Source of the DNA: JAFGPL01 sp963781805
Lineage (GTDB): Bacteria; Bacteroidota; Bacteroidia; Bacteroidales; UBA10428
Assembly (NCBI GenBank): GCA_963781805.1
Contig: CAWAHF010000004.1
Location: 4,836,001-4,900,000, forward strand
Length of the DNA: 64,000 nucleotides
Reading direction: 5' to 3'
How positions within the stretch are numbered: position 1 is the first letter of the stretch; the number at the start of each line of letters is the position of its first letter. This document shows, one piece after another, positions 45,189-53,274 of this stretch. Position numbers and translations under genes: made by a program. The notes below the pieces were generated by a model, which ran no database searches, had not been told where the DNA came from, and saw nothing but the letters and a program-made list of their open reading frames with translations.

Positions 45189-45779
45189 CTAATATTCCGG
45201 CTGGGGGAATTTTTTTTCAGCCCATTCGGCAACCCAAAACATGCCAACTGCCGCCAGAATAACCAGCAAAGCAAATAATCCGTCTTTTAATCCAAGGATT
45301 TGACTTATTTTCGGGGTACCTATAAAATTCTTTTTGTATAAAGCTTCCCAAAGCGGATATCCTTCGGCCCATGCCAGCACACCCAAAAATAATCCGCCGA
45401 CAAATACCATTGCATCAACTTTGCCAATGGAAGCAGCGCAAACGCTGGTACCGGGACAAAAGCCTCCCATAATAAATCCGGCCCCCATAATTACACCTCC
45501 CCAGATGGCAGAACTAATGTAAGTAGGATTGATGTATACATAATTCAAATCCACCCATCCGAATAAACTGAAAAAGAGGAGTCCCAACATGGCTGTGATA
45601 GCTCCTGTGAAGAATACTTTTAATACGACAGCATCATACCCGTAAAAAACTCCGGCTAGTTTCCGGCTTGAAGAAAAACCGCTGCTTTCGAGCACCCATC
45701 CAAAGCCGATACCAATTAAAAATGCAAGAAACAAATTGGTGTTTTGCGTTATTATATTATTTACTATTAGTGGTCCCAT
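45189..45779 (-). CDS. YeeE/YedE half-transporter for sulfur compounds
   Basis: A 196-residue inner-membrane protein of the sulf_transp (YeeE/YedE) family, with about four to five helices. It carries the family cysteines C108 and C114 in GGFCPGTSVCAASIGK, and ESSGFSSSRKLAG near the N-terminus. Full-length YeeE imports thiosulfate by relay across conserved cysteines. Here the protein is half-size, and its partner half is encoded upstream, as in PmpA/PmpB pairs. Together they should move a thiosulfate- or polysulfide-like compound. Low-complexity repeats separate the two genes. Confidence 0.88.
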   Translation of the reverse strand: MGPLIVNNIITQNTNLFLAFLIGIGFGWVLESSGFSSSRKLAGVFYGYDAVVLKVFFTGAITAMLGLLFFSLFGWVDLNYVYINPTYISSAIWGGVIMGAGFIMGGFCPGTSVCAASIGKVDAMVFVGGLFLGVLAWAEGYPLWEALYKKNFIGTPKISQILGLKDGLFALLVILAAVGMFWVAEWAEKKFPQPEY

Positions 45780-45788
45780 TTTTATTTA

Positions 45789-45885
45789 TTGATTTGATGA
45801 TTTATTGATTTTGTGATTGTTTGAAGTTGGAAGGTTGATGCTGGAAGTCAGAAGTTGAAACTGCTATTGCCACTGCTACTGCCTT
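45789..45885. repeat. Period-8 and period-6 degenerate repeats between YeeE halves
   Basis: Units TTGATTTG, ATGATTTA, TTGATTTT, GTGATTGT, TTGAAGTT, GGAAGGTT follow in 8-nt register at 45789-45836. An ACTGCTATTGCC / ACTGCTACTGCC run follows near 45860-45883. The same types occur at 16782 and 52263-52380. Confidence 0.65.
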
Positions 45886-45917
45886 CTTTTCCATTGCCTT
45901 AACCTTCTTCATTTCCT

Positions 45918-46460
45918 TCATTGTATCCAGTTTTTACGAAAAAAATATGCCAATGCAAATGCGGTTCCGAAAATGGCTGCCATCGTAATAAATCCACCTA
46001 AAGACAATACTGCCATACCACTTAAAGCCGAGCCGCTGGTACATCCCCTGCCAAGTTGCGAACCAAAACCAAAACACACACCTCCTGCCAGTGCGAATAT
46101 CATTCTTCGTTTAGAAGTAATGCGCGGTGAATGTTCAACCCTAAGCTTTAATCTTCCTGCAACTGCTCCTGAAAGAAATCCTCCAACCAGAACACCCAGC
46201 ATTTCAAAAACCAGCCATGACTTCATGGGACTTTTTTTATTTCCGTTTACATCGGTGTGTTCACTTTCGTATTCCTTGTAAAAATGTGTATTTTCCACAT
46301 GTTTTGGTGCCACAGTTTCAACAGCAGTAACAACTACACTCTTGACCGCTCCGCTGGCGCCAAGTCCCCGCCCGGAAATAAAATTTGCAGCCAAAAGAAC
46401 CAGCCCCAACAATACTCCCCCGATATACGGATTCAGATACTTGGTTTTTTTGTTATCCAT
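45918..46460 (-). CDS. YeeE/YedE half-transporter for sulfur compounds (second half)
   Basis: A 180-residue inner-membrane protein of the same family. Helices are YIGGVLLGLVLLAANFISG, WLVFEMLGVLVGGFLSGAVA and the C-terminal GFITMAAIFGTAFALAYFF. The family cysteine is C140 in GSQLGRGCTSGSALSG, and C129 precedes it. A hydrophilic loop (residues ~55-80) probably faces the periplasm. It lies 41 bp behind psrC and, with the other half, forms the sulfur channel that could supply or export the substrate of the PsrABC enzyme. Confidence 0.88.
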   Translation of the reverse strand: MDNKKTKYLNPYIGGVLLGLVLLAANFISGRGLGASGAVKSVVVTAVETVAPKHVENTHFYKEYESEHTDVNGNKKSPMKSWLVFEMLGVLVGGFLSGAVAGRLKLRVEHSPRITSKRRMIFALAGGVCFGFGSQLGRGCTSGSALSGMAVLSLGGFITMAAIFGTAFALAYFFRKNWIQ

Positions 46461-46501
46461 ATTTTTTTAGTTTAATGGTATATATTTTATATCTAATTTG
46501 T

Positions 46502-47443
46502 TCAATAAAGCCATCTGCTGGCCTGTCCGGCATACGCAATGATAAACCGCATCATGATGCCGCCAAATAGTACCAGGAGCGCAGGAATTATAACCGGAAT
46601 TTTATATTTTCTTAGCTCCAGTATCTCAAGAAGCGCTGGTATAATCAGGCCCAAAATAACCACAAAGATCCAGAATGGAGCAGTATACGGGCCTCCGAGG
46701 AATAATTTGGCTGCATCAATCTGAACCTGGTGACTGGCCAGAAATCCCATAAACATATGCACAATCAGAAACAGTTCAATTCCGATAAGTATAAGATCGA
46801 TCTGAGCAAATTGTTTCCTTTCTGCGTGAGATTTTGACATGAGAATTATGACAGCTGCACCGGTTGAGAGACCGGACACAAGAAACAATGGGCCCAGAAT
46901 AGATGTATTCCACAACGGGCGCGCATTAAATGCAGAAAATAAAATTCCGGTATAAATTCCTAAAATCACTGCATAGATTAATATTGCCCAGGCTAAAATG
47001 AGTTTATATTTCAGGCAAAAAGCCTCAAAGTCTTTAAGCCATTTATATTTCCAGTCCCATTTGGGAAACAGAACCCTGATATTTAAGGCTGCCCATAAAA
47101 AGGATAGGGGAGTGATGGCTAAAAGCGTCCAGGCTCCCCACGACATCGGGGATTCAAGCCTTATGGCAGTATAAAGTCGCCAGAAATAAAGCTTGTGATT
47201 CAGGTCGATAAATAACGCCAGTAATCCTATCACCAAAATGATTGGCGCAAAAAAAGGTGCATATTTTACTGCTGCCGGGTAAACATCTTCCTTTTTAAGA
47301 ATATAATAAAGCGCAGCAAAAAAGAGGATTCCAGCTGCAAGACCTCCAAGAAACAGATACAACGGAATCTGCCAGTGCCAGATATTCAACTGTGGATCTA
47401 CCAGGTGATTCATCCTTCCGCTTACAATGATCTCTTCTTTCAT
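46502..47443 (-). CDS. NrfD/PsrC-family membrane quinone-binding subunit
   Basis: A 313-residue protein with eight or more membrane helices (YLFLGGLAAGILFFAALYYIL, cited in part; FFAPIILVIGLLALFIDL; AWAILIYAVILGIYTGILFS; IFVVILGLIIPALLEIL). LFIDLNHKLYFWRLYTAIRL with SPMSWGAW is a typical NrfD/PsrC stretch. PsrC anchors PsrAB and exchanges electrons with menaquinone in polysulfide or thiosulfate reductases. It follows psrB by 32 bp and completes a PsrABC set. Confidence 0.9.
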   Translation of the reverse strand: MKEEIIVSGRMNHLVDPQLNIWHWQIPLYLFLGGLAAGILFFAALYYILKKEDVYPAAVKYAPFFAPIILVIGLLALFIDLNHKLYFWRLYTAIRLESPMSWGAWTLLAITPLSFLWAALNIRVLFPKWDWKYKWLKDFEAFCLKYKLILAWAILIYAVILGIYTGILFSAFNARPLWNTSILGPLFLVSGLSTGAAVIILMSKSHAERKQFAQIDLILIGIELFLIVHMFMGFLASHQVQIDAAKLFLGGPYTAPFWIFVVILGLIIPALLEILELRKYKIPVIIPALLVLFGGIMMRFIIAYAGQASRWLY

Positions 47444-47475
47444 TGTTTATATTATTAATTGTACGATTATCAATA

Positions 47476-48009
47476 TTAAATTAAAAAATAAAGTTCCGGT
47501 TGTGTCCCGGCTTCAGGGATAAGTGTTTTCCATTTTCGTTTTTTCAGTACCATGGAAACATCGCTTTTCGGATCATCCAAATCTCCGAAATACATGCATT
47601 TGGTCGGACAAACAGCTACGCATGCAGGCTTCAATCCGTTCTTTAACCGGTGAATGCAAAATGTACATTTGTCCACGTAACCATTGGGATGAGGATATCT
47701 TGCATCGTAAGGACATGAAGCTATACATGCCCCGCAGCCAATGCACTTATTTTCCTGTACGAGTACAATTCCGCCATCTTCATAGTGACTGGCGCCTGTC
47801 GGACAACACCTTATACAAGGAGCATTGTTGCAATGATTGCAACGTTCGGAACGGTTTTCCAGTTCAAGTTGAGGATATGTTCCGTCGGTGACCTCTACCA
47901 CCCAATCGCGGCAATAACCGATAGGCACATTGTTTTCGGTCTGGCATGCAACCACACAGTCACTGCATCCGACACATTTCTTGGTATCAACTGCCATTGC
48001 GTATCTCAT
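47476..48009 (-). CDS. 4Fe-4S ferredoxin subunit, PsrB-like
   Basis: A 177-residue subunit with four [4Fe-4S] binding motifs: CVGCSDCVVACQTEN, CNHCNNAPCIRCCPTGA, CIGCGACIASCPYDARY and CTFCIHRLKNGLKPACVAVC. This is the standard layout of the electron-transfer subunit in PsrABC, PhsABC and DmsABC complexes. It begins MRYAMAVDTKKCVGC without a signal, so it is presumably exported with Tat-targeted PsrA. Its start overlaps the psrA stop by 4 bp (ATGA). Confidence 0.93.
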   Translation of the reverse strand: MRYAMAVDTKKCVGCSDCVVACQTENNVPIGYCRDWVVEVTDGTYPQLELENRSERCNHCNNAPCIRCCPTGASHYEDGGIVLVQENKCIGCGACIASCPYDARYPHPNGYVDKCTFCIHRLKNGLKPACVAVCPTKCMYFGDLDDPKSDVSMVLKKRKWKTLIPEAGTQPELYFLI

Positions 48010-50249
48010 GACTTTACCTCCTCTTTTTCAGGTTCAAACTCAAAGGTCACAAAATTTCCACGCATGCCGGTGCCTCCCATTATTGGATCAATATGCACTT
48101 TGGTTATCATTCTGGAATCGCTTGCACCTTTTCCATAACACCGTGTAAGTCGCTTATCTGCATGGCCGAAACCATGAACAATAAATACCGAATCCCAACG
48201 GATACGCTCTGTAACTCTCGCTTTTATTGGAAATTCAGATTTAATCCCATCCTGATTTCTAAGCCAGATATATTGACCATTTTTGATACCCCATACGTTG
48301 GCTACTTTTGGATTTATCCATACTGCATTCTCATGCATCAGGGCTGTAAGGTTAGGATTATTTGAAGTACGACTGAACGTATGCATGGGAGCTCTTCCAT
48401 AGATCAACCTGTAAAATCCTTCAGGAGGTTCTTCGTGAGGAGTGTATTTAGGTAAGGGATCATATCCTTCCGCCTCAAATGCAGTTGAATAAAGTTCAAT
48501 TTTACCGGTATTCGTAAAGAATTCAACATCTTCGTCTTCAGCAAAATAGATATCATCATACTCGCGTTCAAAGGTTTTCACACCAATGCGTTGCATTTCT
48601 TCCAATGATGTTCCTGCTTTTTTTAACTCCCAGTCCAGCATTTCTTCAAACGTGTTCCATTTAAAATAACTTTCCAAACCCAGATACTTTGACAGTTCTT
48701 TGGCCATCCACCAGGCCGGTTTTGAATCATACATTGGTTCTGCAGCCGGCATTCTTAATGCAATTTGTGGTTTTCGATGTGGACCGGTCCGAACGCTATC
48801 ATATCTTTCCAGGTAAGTGCACTCGGGTAAAACCACATCCGCCCAGCCCGTGATCTCCATCGGCATGGTATCAATAACCACCAGCAATTCGAGACTCTGA
48901 ATTGCTTCAAGGGTTTGTTTCCGGTTGGGTAACGTTTCGATCAGATTGGTACCGTTTACTATCCAGCCCTTGAAACTGCAATCTCTTGTTACTGTGGGTA
49001 TCGTAGCTTCGCAAATTCCGGAAGCCAGGGCTAAATCTGCCAGTTTATATTTACCGGGAAACGCATCACGCCAGGTTTTTTTTGGTTCGGGATAGGCAGG
49101 GTGAGGAAAAGATGGAACCGATGCATTAGCTGGACGGAAGAATCCTCCCCGTCGGCCCCATGAGCCCAGGAGGGCATTCAGAATTGCGATTGCCCGTTCT
49201 CGTTGTGTATCATCTCCATACCAGGTGACATGCCTTCCGGGGTGCACGATTACCGAGGGTGAGGCATGCGCCATTTCTCTGGCAGTCTCGCGGATAATAT
49301 GTGGCTCAATGGTTGTAATACCATAAGCCCATTCCGGAGTCATATTTTTAACATGAGCTTTTAATGCATCAAAGCCATAGGTGTATTTTTCAACATATTT
49401 TTTATCGTACAGTTCTTCACTAATAATCACATTAATCCATGCCAGAAGCAAAGCCAAATCGGTAGCGGGCTTTATTGGCAACCAGTATTTTGATTTACTG
49501 GCAGCGGTCGAAAATCTTGGATCAACTGTAATAATAGTAGCCCCTTTGTCAATAGCATCGGACATTTCCTGTACCTGCCCGTTATGCATGTTTTCTCCTA
49601 TATGAGAACCTATCAGGACAAGGCACATGGTATCTCTTATATCGGTTACCTCGGGAGATTCAACGCCTTCGCCAAATGTCCCTATAAATGCTACCTCACG
49701 CGGGCCACGGCATTGTGCATACGATGGCGCTGTGATGTTTGACGAACCAAAGGCCTTTACCAGGTTTCCAAAATAGGTGCCTCCGGAACCATGGGTAAAA
49801 AGGGCAAGACATTCCGGTCCATGTTCTTTGGCAATGGCCTGCATTTTTTCGGCTATGTATTTGAAAGCTTCATCCCAGCTTACAGGTTTAAAGGTTTGTT
49901 TTCCCCTCTCTCCAACCCGCAACAATGGGGTTTTTAAACGATCTTCATCATAATACATTCCAACACCTCCTGTTCCGCGAGGACATAGTCTGCCATTGGA
50001 ATTCATATCTTCGTCGTTCCCGACAATCTTTTTGATTTTGCCTTTTTCGTCTTTGTATACCCACCCGGCACATTTCCAGAAACAAACTTCACAATAGGTA
50101 GGTGTACGTTTAAGATTTTTGATAAGATTGAGGGATTTAGTGCTCAGAAACGTCCCGGTACCGGCAAATGCTTTGTATGCTGCACCTCCCAATGCCAGGC
50201 CTCCAAGACCCAAGGCAGAAATTTTAATAAAGTCTCTTCTGTTTGTCAT
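48006..50249 (-). CDS. Molybdopterin oxidoreductase catalytic subunit, PsrA/PhsA-like
   Basis: A 747-residue molybdenum enzyme of the DMSO reductase family. A Tat signal opens the protein (TNRRDFIKISALGLGGLALG). A [4Fe-4S] site follows: C53, C56, C60 and C89 (TYCEVCFWKCAGW; NGRLCPRGTGG). C180 in PSYAQCRGPREVA is in the position of the molybdenum ligand, as in polysulfide and thiosulfate reductases. The C-terminal molydopterin-binding domain contains GRAPMHTFSRTSNNPN and HGFGHADKRLT. With PsrB and PsrC it should reduce polysulfide, thiosulfate or a related sulfur compound with menaquinol. Neighbouring sulfur transporters support this; arsenate or tetrathionate reductase relatives are less likely alternatives. 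It needs the cofactor made by the operon upstream. Confidence 0.9.
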   Translation of the reverse strand: MTNRRDFIKISALGLGGLALGGAAYKAFAGTGTFLSTKSLNLIKNLKRTPTYCEVCFWKCAGWVYKDEKGKIKKIVGNDEDMNSNGRLCPRGTGGVGMYYDEDRLKTPLLRVGERGKQTFKPVSWDEAFKYIAEKMQAIAKEHGPECLALFTHGSGGTYFGNLVKAFGSSNITAPSYAQCRGPREVAFIGTFGEGVESPEVTDIRDTMCLVLIGSHIGENMHNGQVQEMSDAIDKGATIITVDPRFSTAASKSKYWLPIKPATDLALLLAWINVIISEELYDKKYVEKYTYGFDALKAHVKNMTPEWAYGITTIEPHIIRETAREMAHASPSVIVHPGRHVTWYGDDTQRERAIAILNALLGSWGRRGGFFRPANASVPSFPHPAYPEPKKTWRDAFPGKYKLADLALASGICEATIPTVTRDCSFKGWIVNGTNLIETLPNRKQTLEAIQSLELLVVIDTMPMEITGWADVVLPECTYLERYDSVRTGPHRKPQIALRMPAAEPMYDSKPAWWMAKELSKYLGLESYFKWNTFEEMLDWELKKAGTSLEEMQRIGVKTFEREYDDIYFAEDEDVEFFTNTGKIELYSTAFEAEGYDPLPKYTPHEEPPEGFYRLIYGRAPMHTFSRTSNNPNLTALMHENAVWINPKVANVWGIKNGQYIWLRNQDGIKSEFPIKARVTERIRWDSVFIVHGFGHADKRLTRCYGKGASDSRMITKVHIDPIMGGTGMRGNFVTFEFEPEKEEVKS

Positions 50250-50807
50250 TTAATATATAATTTAATCTATATATTATTATATGAAAGTATCTAAATAATC
50301 AAATATATTAAGATCAAAGTTATTGAAGAATTTGGAAATTTCATAGCAACGATGACAAACATTATTAATATGTAAATAACTTTATTTCAAATAATTAATA
50401 ACTCGCGTGTTATATAATTAACAGAGTTGTGTGTGTAAGTTATTGATAATCTGTAATTAATAAAATTATTTAGAATTAAAATAAATTATATGATTTATAA
50501 GCATTTAAGGAGTGAAGTTTCAAAGAATAGTATTCATTCCTCAAGTAAAAACTTATTTAGAATGCGAATTAAGGGTTAAAACTTATTAAAATATTTAATT
50601 AGTAATCAGTATTTTGCAAACCTGCTTTAGTGGTACTTAGTGACTTTGTTCCTTTGTGGCTATCTTCCTTTTGACACCAAGCCACTAAAACACAAAGATA
50701 AAGTCCATAATATTTGATTTCAACCTTTAATTCGCATTTAGAATCCTGATTGATTTGAACTAAGTCGGATAGATTATTTCAATCACGGTTTGATCAAGTT
50801 TGCAGCG
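50250..50807. other. AT-rich intergenic region upstream of psrA
   Basis: About 560 bp. Near psrA, a TATATTTG box reads on the minus strand at 50307-50300, a candidate -7 element for the psr operon. The far half contains the MITE-like element listed separately. No gene is seen. Confidence 0.5.
50557..50744. mobile_element. MITE-like palindromic element with 21-bp terminal inverted repeats
   Basis: AATGCGAATTAAGGGTTAAA (50561-50580, plus one base) is repeated inverted at 50718-50738 with two mismatches in 21. The direct repeat TTTAGAAT occurs at both outer edges (50557-50564 and 50737-50744), like a target-site duplication. Inside is an imperfect palindrome of the CCACTAA/ACACAAAG type (50630-50703) that is widespread in Bacteroidota intergenic DNA. 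The element has no coding capacity. Confidence 0.6.
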
Positions 50808-51740
50808 TCAATGTATATCCAACCCATGCAACATATATATGGAATGTAATATAGTTTTGTTAATTTCTTCCAGGTATTCTTTCACTGCATTTAAACTTCC
50901 AGGCAATGCATATATCAGTGTTTTGTTTTTTACACCTGCAATGCTTCTGCTTATAAGCGCCTGTGGTTTTTCAGCGCCATATTTTAGTCGGATAAAATCC
51001 ATAATCCCTGGTATTTCTTTATCAATTAAACGTTTAACAACTTCAGATGTAAAATCTTTAATACCTATGCCAGTTCCTCCGGTTGTAATGATAATATCTA
51101 AATGGTTATCGACGGATTCCAGTATTTCATCCTTTATTTGAACCGGATCATCCGGAATTATTTTACTGCTGATTTGAAATTGAAGCGTTTTTTGGTTTAA
51201 GAAATCAGTTGTAAGTCTTACAGCCTCAGGGCCGCTGGCATCATTATAAATACCGGCGGATGCTCTGTCGCTGATGGTCAATAAAAATACCTTATAAATT
51301 TTCGGAACATACTCGAGTTTATTCCCGGCCTGAAGTTTTCCTGGAGTTATCACTCTGCAGAAAATTCCTTCGGTAGGCATGACACAATTTCCGACTTCTT
51401 TGAAAATGGTACAGGAGGTGCCGTGACATTTTTTGCCAATCTGAGTAACTTCAAGAATCAGGCTACCGGAAATAAACCGATCCAACGGATGGGTTTCATA
51501 TAACTTAATTCCCTGGGTGGTAATGTTTTCTGCAAATTCACCAAAAATTATCTTTCTTCCTGACTCAGATGTGAATTTTTCAATGCTTTCACTCCCCAAC
51601 AGACTTACCTGCCTGTTCCAGTTGCCTGCATGAGCGTCACCTCTTATGCCTTGTTTATCCAGTTGAATAAGATCTACAGGTTTTTTAATTATTCCCTTTT
51701 TATCAGAGATATTAACTGATAATACGTTGATTTCCTGCAT
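50808..51740 (-). CDS. MOSC domain-MogA/MoaB fusion protein
   Basis: A 310-residue fusion. Residues ~1-145 are a MOSC domain (GIRGDAHAGNWNRQVSLLG; GEFAENITTQGI; a cysteine cluster in GKKCHGTSCTIFKEVGNC). MOSC domains bind molybdenum cofactor or carry sulfur to it. Residues ~148-305 are a MogA/MoaB domain that adenylates molybdopterin (ILTISDRASAGIYNDASGPE-type start, TTGGTGIGIKDFTSEV, ALPGSLNAVKEYL). The two functions belong to late steps of cofactor synthesis and sulfuration. The gene is last in the moco operon, 7 bp behind moaC. Confidence 0.9.
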   Translation of the reverse strand: MQEINVLSVNISDKKGIIKKPVDLIQLDKQGIRGDAHAGNWNRQVSLLGSESIEKFTSESGRKIIFGEFAENITTQGIKLYETHPLDRFISGSLILEVTQIGKKCHGTSCTIFKEVGNCVMPTEGIFCRVITPGKLQAGNKLEYVPKIYKVFLLTISDRASAGIYNDASGPEAVRLTTDFLNQKTLQFQISSKIIPDDPVQIKDEILESVDNHLDIIITTGGTGIGIKDFTSEVVKRLIDKEIPGIMDFIRLKYGAEKPQALISRSIAGVKNKTLIYALPGSLNAVKEYLEEINKTILHSIYMLHGLDIH

Positions 51741-51747
51741 AGATAAT

Positions 51748-52203
51748 TTATTTAATATCCGTTTTGATTTTGCTCACTAACCTTGTATCCTCAATTATCA
51801 TTGTTTTATCCACCGCTTTACACATATCATATATAGTTAGAAGTGCTATATTTACTGCAGTCAAAGCTTCCATTTCCACACCGGTTTGTCCGGTACACCT
51901 TGCTATGCTTGTGGCTCTGATTCCATCCGATTCGGTATTTAATTCTACATTTATGAACGATAACCTCAATGGATGACATAGTGGAATCAGTTCACTTGTT
52001 TTTTTTGCAGCCTGAATGCCTGCAATCTGCGCAACTGTGAGCACATCTCCCTTTTTCATTGAATTGTCATGAATTAATTTCAGGGTTTCCCGTTGCAGTC
52101 TGATGAATCCTGTCGCGGAAGCCTCCCTGTGTTGTTCCGGTTTATCTCCCACATCCACCATTCTTGCTTTTCCCTGCTTATCTGTATGACTTAGTTTGGA
52201 CAT
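51748..52203 (-). CDS. moaC: Cyclic pyranopterin monophosphate synthase MoaC
   Basis: A 151-residue MoaC, which with MoaA turns GTP into cyclic pyranopterin monophosphate. It has ELIPLCHPLRLSFINVEL, TGQTGVEMEALTAVNIALLT and YDMCKAVDKTMII, which contain the active-site residues of the hexameric enzyme. Length is normal. moaA lies 271 bp upstream in the same direction. The molybdopterin synthase genes moaD and moaE are not in the window and must lie elsewhere. Confidence 0.95.
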   Translation of the reverse strand: MSKLSHTDKQGKARMVDVGDKPEQHREASATGFIRLQRETLKLIHDNSMKKGDVLTVAQIAGIQAAKKTSELIPLCHPLRLSFINVELNTESDGIRATSIARCTGQTGVEMEALTAVNIALLTIYDMCKAVDKTMIIEDTRLVSKIKTDIK

Positions 52204-52205
52204 AT

Positions 52206-52420
52206 TTTTATTTGTTGATTTAGTTTATTGTTCACGGTTTGTTGGTTTTTAGAGTAAGTAAGAAGATTGAAGATCGAAGATGGAAGACGGAAGTTGGAAG
52301 TCCGAAGCTGTATTTGCTGTTGCTGTTCCTGCCACTGTTCCAGTTCCAGCCACTGCCGCTGCCACTTCCCCTGCTATTTCCATTGATATTAATTTCCATA
52401 TATTTCTCATCTCATATACC
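52206..52420. repeat. Period-7 AAGnnnG repeat and CTG-rich period-6 tract
   Basis: Seven consecutive 7-nt units at 52263-52311 read AAGATTG, AAGATCG, AAGATGG, AAGACGG, AAGTTGG, AAGTCCG, AAGCTGT. The register is perfect and every unit begins with AAG. A period-6 tract of the TGCTGT/TCCTGC/CACTGT type follows to ~52380. Frames across it are not genes. Confidence 0.75.
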
Positions 52421-52473
52421 TTTCTTTCCTATACCACGTATACCCTAATACCTGCTTTTCCCTCTTAAAAGAT

Positions 52474-53274
52474 CTATCCCCCGATCTCATAAAACCTTTC
52501 ACTTTTATTATAGGTACCTGATTCAGGCTTATTGCCAACGGCCAGGTTCACGGCTTTTTCAATTCCAAGTTTCCGGATATCGTAACCCAAATCTGAAAAC
52601 AGACAGGGTTTAATTAATCCGCCGGCAGTTAACCTGATGCGGTTACAAACTTGGCAATTTCCGCCATCACCTCCTTCAACAAGTGAAAAATTACCATTGA
52701 CTAAATCCATTTGATGAATAAAACGGATGCTTAATCCATTCTTTTCTGCAAAATCTTTTACCTGATCGGCATAACCAAGATATTCTTTTTTTAATAACAC
52801 ACAATTAATCTTAATCGGATACAAACCTGCTTCTTTTGCCGCTTCAATTCCTTTCAGGATCTGGTCCAGCACATTTTTTCCGGTTATCTCCTCAAATTTT
52901 ACAGAATCAATCGTATCAAGACTTACATTAATCCGATTTAATCCTGCCCTGGCTAACGCCTGTGCATATTTTTCCAGCAGAACTCCATTGGTTGTCATCG
53001 ATAAATCTTCGATACCTTCAATTGCAGCTAACATTTCGACCAACTCAACAATGCCCTTTCGAACAAGCGGTTCTCCTCCGGTAATTCTTATTTTTTTGAT
53101 AACCAATGAAGTACAGTACTTAACTACATCAACAATTTCCTCAAATGAAAGAATATCTGCATGCTTTAAGAGTCTGATGCCTTCTTCGGGCATGCAATAA
53201 CGACATCTCAGATTGCATCTGTCTGTTACCGATATCCTTAAATAACTTATTTTACGATTAAATCTGTCGTACAT
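52474..53274 (-). CDS. moaA: GTP 3',8-cyclase MoaA, compact form
   Basis: A 266-residue radical SAM enzyme. The SAM cluster cysteines are C20, C24 and C27 (DRCNLRCRYCMPEEG). The second cluster that binds GTP is C207, C210 and C224 (GNCQVCNRIRLTAGGLIKPC). The C-terminus FYEIGG carries the essential GG tail. Usual MoaA proteins have ~325 residues. This one is ~55 residues shorter between RFIHQMDL and the second cluster, yet all known functional motifs remain. I read it as a compact variant and not as a pseudogene. It overlaps the moeA 3' end by 17 bp, showing tight coupling. Confidence 0.93.
   Translation of the reverse strand: MYDRFNRKISYLRISVTDRCNLRCRYCMPEEGIRLLKHADILSFEEIVDVVKYCTSLVIKKIRITGGEPLVRKGIVELVEMLAAIEGIEDLSMTTNGVLLEKYAQALARAGLNRINVSLDTIDSVKFEEITGKNVLDQILKGIEAAKEAGLYPIKINCVLLKKEYLGYADQVKDFAEKNGLSIRFIHQMDLVNGNFSLVEGGDGGNCQVCNRIRLTAGGLIKPCLFSDLGYDIRKLGIEKAVNLAVGNKPESGTYNKSERFYEIGG

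Noticed and set aside
52239..52468. Two overlapping plus-strand frames of 62-69 codons
   Set aside because: Translations of the period-7 and period-6 repeats, not proteins.
52474..53274. MoaA as a truncated pseudogene
   Set aside because: Both termini, all six cluster cysteines and the GG tail are present; the shortening is internal and in frame.
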